From Gammaproteobacteria bacterium (GTDB taxonomy: Bacteria; Pseudomonadota; Gammaproteobacteria; Pseudomonadales; Litorivicinaceae), in contig PBDH01000020.1 of the NCBI GenBank assembly GCA_002717305.1, positions 3,610-15,895 on the forward strand: 12,286 nucleotides of DNA, given 5' to 3'. Of the stretch, positions 6,794-12,286 are shown piece by piece. The translations under genes were made by a program, and so were the position numbers. The notes beneath the pieces are model-generated. The model was not told where the DNA came from. It did not search any database and worked only from the letters and a program-made list of their open reading frames with translations. The first letter of the stretch is position 1; each line of letters starts with the position of its first letter.

Positions 6794-8818
6794 TTAGCGA
6801 ATACGCTGTCCCGCCTTAGCTCCTCGGTCGGGTTCTAACAAATAAATATCTGCTCCGCCCGGGCCTGCCGCGAGGATCATGCCTTCTGACACTCCAAATT
6901 TCATTTTTCGAGGTGCCAGATTGGCAATCATAACCGTTTGGCGACCAATGAGATCTTCGGCCTTATAGGCCGCTTTGATCGCACTAAAAACCTGACGGGT
7001 TTCACCGTCAAGATCGAGCGTGAGTCTTAACAACTTGTCGGCACCCTCAACAGCCTCTGCGGCAACGATCGTTACGACTCGTAAATCCACTTTGGTGAAG
7101 TCATCAATAGTGCACTCGGGTGCGATCGGTTCGTTATTAGTTGCGATCTCAGATTTTGATGGATTGTCAATTTCATTTACATCAGGCTGAATCATGGCCT
7201 CTACATCTTTCATCTCAATCCGGGTTAAAAGTGGCGTGAATGGGGCGATACTATGATCGAGAAGTGTGTCATTCAGTGTCTCATAGTCAAGCGAGTCAAC
7301 TTGAAGGAATTCCTGCACCTTGCCTGCGAGCATGGGTGTCACGGGCTTCAGATAGAGCACCAGGATCCGGAATGCATTTATGGCTGTGGTGCAGATCGGT
7401 TGCACTTCTGCCAACGTGTCTTCGCTCTTAGCGAGGTGCCATGGAGCTACATCCGCTATCCACGCGTTGACGTCATCAGCGAGCGCCATGATTTCGCGAG
7501 CGGCTTTAGAAAACTCCCGCATTTCAAAGGCAGACTGAATATAAGGACCCTTTGCCCGAATCGCTTCGACCAAGTCGGGATTTGCCAGATCAGCAGACAA
7601 CTGACCATCGAATTTCTTAGTAATGAATCCGGCGGTTCTGCTCGCAATGTTTACGAGTTTTCCGACCAGGTCTGAGTTGACCTTCTGCGCGAAATCTTCG
7701 AGTGAAAGATCAATGTCCTCGACGTTAGCAGAAAGTTTGGTGGCGAAGTAATAGCGGAGGTATTCAGGATCCAAATGGTCTAGATAGGTTCGTGCCTTGA
7801 TAAAGGTCCCACGGGATTTTGACATCTTACGCCCGTCAATGGTCACGAAACCATGCACATTGACACCGGTTGGCGTGCGGTAATTTGCTTGATTCAGAAT
7901 TGCCGGCCAGAAAAGGCAATGAAAATTTACAATATCTTTACCGATGAAGTGGTAAATCTCTGCAACACTTTCGGGACCCCAAACGGAGTCAAAATCAAAA
8001 TTATTTGTGTCACACCACTCTTTAAAAGCACCCATGTAGCCGATTGGTGCGTCGAGCCACACATAAAAATACGTTCCCGGACGATCGGGGACTTCGAAGC
8101 CGAAGTATGGGGCATCGCGAGATATATCCCAACTCTTGAGTCCGCCTTCAATCCACTCAGCGAGCTTGTTGGTAACTTCCAATTGTAACCGCCCTGATCG
8201 GGTCCAGTCTTTTAGAAACTCCGTATGCTGATCCAGCTCAAAGAAGAGGTGCTCCGTATCCTTGAGTACAGGGACCGCTCCGGATAGGGTTGATTTCGGA
8301 TTTCGAAGTTCTGATGCGTGGTAGGTCGCACCGCAGGCTTCGCAGTTATCACCGTACTGATCATCGGCACTACATTTGGGGCAAGTACCCTTGACGTATC
8401 GATCTGCAAGGAACAGCTCCGTATCGGGATCGAACAGTTGTGAGATGTTGCGTACTGCGATACCGCCCGCGTCACGCACACGCGAATAGATCAGTTCCGA
8501 GAAATGTCGGTTGGTTTCAGTGTGCGTCGACGAGTAGTGATCAAAATCAATATGGAAACCGCTAAAATCTGCCTCGTGCTCTGACTTCACATCGGAGATA
8601 AGTTCCTCCGGTGTAATACCGAGCGTTTGTGCGCGGAGCATGATCGCTGTACCGTGAGCGTCGTCGGCGCACACATAGACGCATTGATGCCCGCATTGCT
8701 TTTGATAGCGAACCCAAATGTCAGTTTGGATATACTCAAGCATGTGGCCCAAATGAATTGAACCATTGGCATAGGGCAGGGCGCTCGTGACTAAAATCAT
8801 GCGTCTGTTTGTCGGCAC
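6794..8818 (-). CDS. metG: Methionyl-tRNA synthetase
   Basis: Charges tRNA-Met with methionine in the cytosol. 674 residues, the usual length for the long gammaproteobacterial form. The class I HIGH signature appears as HLGH (22-25) and the KMSKS loop is at 331-335. A zinc knuckle has CPKC (146-149) and CEAC (159-162). The C-terminal 100 residues (from IDDFTKVDLRVVTI) are the tRNA-binding, dimer-forming domain, preceded by a low-complexity polar linker. The start is a GTG at 8818-8816 with AAGGA (8832-8828) nine bases upstream; an in-frame ATG at 8800 is the alternative but lacks as good a site. It diverges from mrp. Downstream, an 89-bp gap without a clear terminator leads to rsxA, so some read-through into the rsx operon is possible. 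Confidence 0.97.
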   Translation of the reverse strand: MPTNRRMILVTSALPYANGSIHLGHMLEYIQTDIWVRYQKQCGHQCVYVCADDAHGTAIMLRAQTLGITPEELISDVKSEHEADFSGFHIDFDHYSSTHTETNRHFSELIYSRVRDAGGIAVRNISQLFDPDTELFLADRYVKGTCPKCSADDQYGDNCEACGATYHASELRNPKSTLSGAVPVLKDTEHLFFELDQHTEFLKDWTRSGRLQLEVTNKLAEWIEGGLKSWDISRDAPYFGFEVPDRPGTYFYVWLDAPIGYMGAFKEWCDTNNFDFDSVWGPESVAEIYHFIGKDIVNFHCLFWPAILNQANYRTPTGVNVHGFVTIDGRKMSKSRGTFIKARTYLDHLDPEYLRYYFATKLSANVEDIDLSLEDFAQKVNSDLVGKLVNIASRTAGFITKKFDGQLSADLANPDLVEAIRAKGPYIQSAFEMREFSKAAREIMALADDVNAWIADVAPWHLAKSEDTLAEVQPICTTAINAFRILVLYLKPVTPMLAGKVQEFLQVDSLDYETLNDTLLDHSIAPFTPLLTRIEMKDVEAMIQPDVNEIDNPSKSEIATNNEPIAPECTIDDFTKVDLRVVTIVAAEAVEGADKLLRLTLDLDGETRQVFSAIKAAYKAEDLIGRQTVMIANLAPRKMKFGVSEGMILAAGPGGADIYLLEPDRGAKAGQRIR

Positions 8819-8855
8819 AGGCTGCGTTCCTTGTTACGGTGCGAGTGAGAGCCTA

Positions 8856-8861
8856 AGTATA
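8856..8861 (-). promoter_or_regulatory. Candidate -10 element for metG
   Basis: TATACT on the minus strand, five of six matches to the -10 consensus, 38 bases before the metG GTG start. It partly overlaps the short palindrome TACCGGTA (8860-8867). The -35 region is poor. On the opposite strand CTGACA at 8868-8873 could be a -35 for mrp, but its -10 partner is unclear. The rest of this 93-bp divergent gap shows nothing else. Confidence 0.3.
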
Positions 8862-8911
8862 CCGGTACTGACACCATTTTTGGCTGACTGTTATTTAAAA
8901 CGGAGACGATT

Positions 8912-10012
8912 TTGACTACCTCCATCCATGACCGTGTAATTTCTGTCCTTTCCGAGCATAACGATCCCTATCGTAAGACTGATCTTGGACGAAACGGCGC
9001 TCTAACGCGATGTGATTTCGACGATGGAAAAATCGTGATTGAGCTCACATTTCCGTACCCCTTGGCTGGGATGACACGAGCGCTCGTCGGACAATTGAAA
9101 CCCAAACTCGAGGGAATAAACGATGTCCGGGAAGCGTTCATTCGGGTTCGTCATGAGGTTCCCATCACCACCGCACGTGCGGGGACAGAATCCATATTGG
9201 GTGTTCGGCAGGTGTTTTGTGTGGCCTCGGGTAAAGGTGGCGTGGGAAAGTCTACAACAGCGTTGAATCTTGCTCTAGCGTTGCAAGCTGAGGGTGCGCA
9301 CGTAGGACTTTTAGATGCGGATATTTATGGGCCGTCACAAGCCTTCATGCTCGGGGTTCAGGGTCAACGTCCTGAGACACCGGATGGTAAATCGTTCAAT
9401 CCAGTAATCGCGCACGGTATCTCCGTGATGTCGATGGCATTTTTGCTGACAGAACGCTCGCCGACAATTTGGCGAGGGCCCATGGCCAGCAGTGCGTTCA
9501 CGCAGATGCTCCGCCAGACAAATTGGGGTGACTTAGATTATCTCGTGATCGACTTACCACCCGGAACGGGTGATATTCAACTCACGCTAAGCCAGCGAGT
9601 TCCCGTGAATGGAGCAGTCATAGTAACTACTCCCCAAGATATAGCATTACTCGATGCGCGTCGTGGTATCGAGATGTTCAGGCGCGTTGAGGTGCCTGTG
9701 CTAGGCGTGATCGAGAATATGTCACTTCACTGTTGTTCAAAATGTGGGCATACAGAGCATTTATTCGGAGAAGGCGGGGGGGGGAAAATTGCGGCAGAAT
9801 ATGATACTAAACTGCTAGGCGCTCTACCCTTGGATCTGGATATCAGGCAGAAAGCTGATAGCGGTAAACCTTCTGTTATGAGTGACCCAGATGGCTCTGT
9901 GGCGCAGATGTATAGAGATATTGCGCGAAGGACAGGAGCTAGACTAGCTTTGTTCGCCGAGCGGAATGGCTCGAGTAATTTAATTATCAAAACCAAAGGG
10001 ACCGATGAGTAA
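8912..10012 (+). CDS. mrp: Mrp/ApbC family Fe-S cluster carrier ATPase
   Basis: P-loop ATPase that binds and passes on 4Fe-4S clusters to apoproteins; cytosolic homodimer. 366 residues (E. coli Mrp 369). An N-terminal MIP18-type (DUF59) domain covers about residues 4-80. The deviant Walker A GKGGVGKS is at 107-114, followed by LLDADIYGPS (131-140), DLPPGTGDIQLTL and TTPQDIALLDA. The cluster-binding CxxC is Cys273-Cys276 in HCCSKCGH. The start is a TTG at 8912 with GGAG (8902-8905) six bases upstream. Its stop is three bases before dcd. A run of nine G (9776-9784) lies in the Gly-rich segment after the CxxC. It is a plausible supplier of clusters to the five-cluster RsxB/C fusion encoded nearby, but that link is inference from role only. 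Confidence 0.96.
   Translation: MTTSIHDRVISVLSEHNDPYRKTDLGRNGALTRCDFDDGKIVIELTFPYPLAGMTRALVGQLKPKLEGINDVREAFIRVRHEVPITTARAGTESILGVRQVFCVASGKGGVGKSTTALNLALALQAEGAHVGLLDADIYGPSQAFMLGVQGQRPETPDGKSFNPVIAHGISVMSMAFLLTERSPTIWRGPMASSAFTQMLRQTNWGDLDYLVIDLPPGTGDIQLTLSQRVPVNGAVIVTTPQDIALLDARRGIEMFRRVEVPVLGVIENMSLHCCSKCGHTEHLFGEGGGGKIAAEYDTKLLGALPLDLDIRQKADSGKPSVMSDPDGSVAQMYRDIARRTGARLALFAERNGSSNLIIKTKGTDE
9776..9784 (+). repeat. mrp: Nine-G homopolymer inside mrp
   Basis: Nine consecutive G bases encode part of the GEGGGGK segment of Mrp. In the sequence as given the frame is open through the tract. Such tracts can slip during replication and are also error-prone in some sequencing methods. Confidence 0.9.
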
Positions 10013-10015
10013 CCC

Positions 10016-10582
10016 ATGACTATTAAATCTGACCGCTGGATTCAGCACATGGCAGAAACTCAGGCAATGATTTCACCATTCGAAGCAGGACAAATACGTG
10101 AGCGTGATGGCGAGAAACTGATCTCATACGGCACCTCGAGTTACGGCTACGACGTTCGCTGTGCTGATGAGTTCAAGGTATTTACCAATATCCATTCTGC
10201 TGTCGTTGATCCAAAAAACTTTGATGACAACAGCTTTGTAGATATTAAATCGGAAGTCTGTATTATTCCCCCGAATTCCTTCGCACTCGCACGTACCGTC
10301 GAGTACTTTAAAATTCCGGAGGACGTGTTGACTATCTGTCTGGGTAAGTCGACGTATGCGCGTTGCGGAATCATCGTAAACGTTACCCCACTGGAGCCCG
10401 AGTGGGAGGGGCATGTCACTCTAGAATTCTCGAACACGACAAATCTACCAGCGAAGATCTACGCAAATGAGGGTGTAGCGCAGATGCTCTTCTTTCAATC
10501 AGACGAGCGTTGTCTGACAACATACCGTGATCGTGGCGGCAAGTACCAAGGACAAACTGGGGTCACACTCCCGAAAGCCTGA
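10016..10582 (+). CDS. dcd: dCTP deaminase
   Basis: Deaminates dCTP to dUTP, feeding dTMP synthesis; cytosolic homotrimer. 188 residues, the same length as the Pseudomonas enzyme, which it matches very closely from SSYGYDVRCA to the C-terminal GKYQGQTGVTLPKA. The active-site segment GKSTYARCG holds Ser112 and Arg116, and the catalytic glutamate is Glu137 in HVTLEFSN, preceded by TPLEPEWEGH. The C-terminal lid that closes over the nucleotide is present. The ATG lies three bases after the mrp stop with no strong Shine-Dalgarno of its own, suggesting it is translated mainly by coupling to mrp. It is followed almost at once by purU. Confidence 0.96.
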   Translation: MTIKSDRWIQHMAETQAMISPFEAGQIRERDGEKLISYGTSSYGYDVRCADEFKVFTNIHSAVVDPKNFDDNSFVDIKSEVCIIPPNSFALARTVEYFKIPEDVLTICLGKSTYARCGIIVNVTPLEPEWEGHVTLEFSNTTNLPAKIYANEGVAQMLFFQSDERCLTTYRDRGGKYQGQTGVTLPKA

Positions 10583-10590
10583 GGATGCAA

Positions 10591-11460
10591 ATGAATAGAA
10601 CAGATCGTTATTTGCTCGGGATCACAAGTCCAGGATGTACTGATTTAGCTGCCGCAGTCACCAGTCTCTTGACTGAAAAAGATTGGGTTATCGCAGAGCT
10701 CTTGCAGTTAAATGATATCCAAACCGGTCAATTTTTTTGTCGTGTCGAATTCTGTAAGCCAGAGTCTGGTTTGATGCCGGCAGAATTCTCAAACCGGTTC
10801 TCGACAATTGGTGAACGTTTCGAGGTGGATTGGAAATTTTTTGATCCATCAGTTCCGCATCGGGCATTGATCCTAGTCTCAAAATTTGAACATTGCTTAG
10901 ATAATTTATCATATCGAAAACAGCCTCCTGAGCTGAATATTTATATTACAACTGTGGCCTCCAATCATCCGGATCTAGAGGCAATGGCGCGCTTTCTCAT
11001 AGTGTCTTTTAAAGTGCTCCCTGCTGACGGGTCTAAATTCGCTACCAAAGCCACACAGGAAGAACGGATTCGTGAGCTAATTGAGGGGCAGGGTGTCGAT
11101 CTGGTTTTACTGGCTCGCTACATGCAAGTACTGTCAAAGGAATCATGCCAAAATCCTGCCGAACGTTGTTTTAATATCTATCAATCTTTTTCATCCAGTT
11201 CCGATGAAGCCCGGTCATTCCATGAAGCCTACGAGCGCGGAGAAGAAGCAATCGGTGCCACAGCCCACTATGGGACACTTGATTTGGACGAGGGTCCGAT
11301 CATTGATCAAGAGGTGGCACGGGTCGATCACACCTGCCGCCAAGGTCAACTGTTGGCGACGGGTCGGAATATCGAAAACTATTCGTTCTCCCGGGAGGTG
11401 AGAGCAAATAGCGAGCATCGAGTTTTCCTGAATGGACATAAAACGGTGGTACTAAAATGA
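10591..11460 (+). CDS. purU: PurU-like formyltetrahydrofolate deformylase with altered active site
   Basis: PurU hydrolyses 10-formyl-THF to formate and THF, balancing one-carbon units. The fold is recognisable: N-terminal ACT region (YLLGITSPG to TGQFFCRVEF), then the formyltransferase-like domain with SNHPDLEAMAR, VDLVLLARYMQVLS, HEAYERGEEAIGATAHYG and LDEGPII. But invariant positions have changed. Numbering from an alternative ATG at 10585, the family's NIHHSFLPAF reads NIYQSFSSSS (197-206), so the catalytic histidine is Tyr199 and the loop is rewritten. The ACT CPDxxG ligand motif is also lost (SPGCTD), and the ARWHxIPF block reads ARFLIVSF. Asn197 and Asp235 remain. Most loop changes look like single-base steps. 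The frame stays open for 289-291 codons. The start at 10591 is chosen because GAGG (10581-10584) is six bases upstream. Its stop overlaps folD as ATGA. Probably inactive or repurposed. Confidence 0.85.
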   Translation: MNRTDRYLLGITSPGCTDLAAAVTSLLTEKDWVIAELLQLNDIQTGQFFCRVEFCKPESGLMPAEFSNRFSTIGERFEVDWKFFDPSVPHRALILVSKFEHCLDNLSYRKQPPELNIYITTVASNHPDLEAMARFLIVSFKVLPADGSKFATKATQEERIRELIEGQGVDLVLLARYMQVLSKESCQNPAERCFNIYQSFSSSSDEARSFHEAYERGEEAIGATAHYGTLDLDEGPIIDQEVARVDHTCRQGQLLATGRNIENYSFSREVRANSEHRVFLNGHKTVVLK

Positions 11461-12286
11461 TGGCAACTCGGATCGACGGTAAAGAGTTAGCAGAACAAGT
11501 TCGGCAAGAAGTTTCAGAGGGTGTTAAAAACCTTAAAGCATCGCATGGTGTTACCCCAGGCTTGGCAGTAGTCTTGGTTGGAGAGGATCCGGCCAGTCAG
11601 GTATACGTTCGTAACAAGGTAAAACAGACTGAAGCCTGTGGAATAACCTCCTTCCACCATGTGATGGACGCGGGGACTTCCCGGGAGTCGCTGCTATCGC
11701 TTATCGAGTCATTAAATACTAATCCCGAAGTACATGGAATTTTGGTTCAGTTGCCCCTTCCGGCTCATCTCAACTCGAGAGATGTGATTCAAACAATCGA
11801 CCCTAGAAAGGACGTAGACGGGTTTCATACCAGTAACGTTGGTGATTTGTGGACAAGCGGCAAGCCTTTTGTTCCTTGCACTCCCCTCGGTTGTCTCAAG
11901 CTTCTGAAATCAGTCGACCCAAACATAACGGGCAAGAACGCAGTTGTTATAGGCCGCTCGAATATTGTCGGTCGTCCGATGGCTGCGCTTTTGTTGAACG
12001 AATCGGCGACAGTGGCTATTGCGCATTCGAACACAAAGGATCTTCCCGCTCTTTGTCGTCAGGCAGATATCTTGGTTGCAGCTGTAGGGCGACCTGAGAT
12101 GATCAAAGCTGACTGGATCAAACCTGGCGCAATCGTCTTGGATGTGGGTATCAATCGCGTTGAGACAGCAGATGGCGGAGGTCGTCTTGTAGGAGATGTC
12201 GACTTTGAGGACGTATCAACAGTCGCTGGTGCAATCACACCGGTACCTGGCGGGATTGGTCCGATGACAATCGCCTGTCTTCTCGC
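11457..12286 (+). CDS. folD: Methylene-THF dehydrogenase/methenyl-THF cyclohydrolase (3' end beyond window)
   Basis: Bifunctional cytosolic enzyme interconverting 5,10-methylene-THF, methenyl-THF and 10-formyl-THF with NADP. 276 residues are visible of a usual 280-290, so only the last few are missing. Catalytic and folate-binding residues are kept: Tyr50 and Lys54 in SQVYVRNK, GILVQLPLPAH (94-104), and Asp121 in KDVDGFH. The NADP-binding segment VVIGRSNIVGRPM and the C-terminal ITPVPGGIGPMT also match. The ATG at 11457 overlaps the purU stop as ATGA, with GGTGGT six bases upstream; a second ATG follows directly. In contrast to its purU neighbour this gene looks fully conserved. Its product is the source of the 10-formyl-THF that PurU would consume. 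Confidence 0.96.
   Translation, partial: MMATRIDGKELAEQVRQEVSEGVKNLKASHGVTPGLAVVLVGEDPASQVYVRNKVKQTEACGITSFHHVMDAGTSRESLLSLIESLNTNPEVHGILVQLPLPAHLNSRDVIQTIDPRKDVDGFHTSNVGDLWTSGKPFVPCTPLGCLKLLKSVDPNITGKNAVVIGRSNIVGRPMAALLLNESATVAIAHSNTKDLPALCRQADILVAAVGRPEMIKADWIKPGAIVLDVGINRVETADGGGRLVGDVDFEDVSTVAGAITPVPGGIGPMTIACLL

Noticed and set aside
8860..8867. Palindrome TACCGGTA in the metG/mrp gap as an operator
   Set aside because: Eight bases only, does not extend on either side, and no second copy is present in the window.
1..12286. Mobile elements, CRISPR arrays, tRNA/rRNA genes, prophage or integration sites
   Set aside because: No transposase, integrase, direct-repeat array or RNA gene could be seen; coding genes fill almost the whole window.

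Overview
The window is a stretch of gammaproteobacterial chromosome with housekeeping genes and no mobile element, CRISPR array, rRNA or tRNA that I can see. The clusters pyrC/argG, rsx-nth, metG/mrp/dcd and the short 188-residue Dcd resemble Pseudomonas and related marine gammaproteobacteria. The genus cannot be fixed from sequence alone. Base composition is near even. Genes are packed tightly, mostly with 4-bp overlaps and several GTG or TTG starts. Coding covers nearly everything; the only intergenic gaps are about 140, 90 and 90 bases.

Layout. (1) pyrC (minus, running off the left edge) and argG (plus) diverge from a 140-bp gap. (2) argG converges on a dead nth gene; their stop codons are one base apart. 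(3) Reading leftward on the minus strand from 6704: rsxA, a fused rsxB/rsxC-tail gene, rsxD, rsxG, rsxE and the nth remnant. Every junction is a 4-bp start/stop overlap. A 27-codon ORF with its own Shine-Dalgarno lies between metG and rsxA and ends in a TTGA overlap with the rsxA start. (4) metG (minus) diverges from mrp (plus) across 93 bp. (5) mrp, dcd, purU and folD form a tight plus-strand run; folD leaves the right edge.

What is unusual. The Rsx/Rnf electron-transport operon has no normal rsxC. Instead the end of RsxB runs in frame into the last two 4Fe-4S motifs and basic tail of RsxC, and the roughly 370-residue NADH/FMN-binding front of RsxC is absent. RsxE lacks about 27 residues between its last two membrane segments. 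The flavin-attachment threonines of RsxD and RsxG and the cluster cysteines of RsxA, RsxE and RsxB are all kept. So the membrane core looks preserved while the usual electron entry module is gone.

Next to it, nth carries two frameshifts, a stop codon and loss of three of its four Fe-S cysteines. Farther right, purU is an open frame whose active-site histidine and surrounding loop have been replaced. The window therefore mixes well-conserved core genes (argG, metG, mrp, dcd, folD, pyrC) with several genes that are eroding or remodelled, which suggests lineage-specific streamlining.
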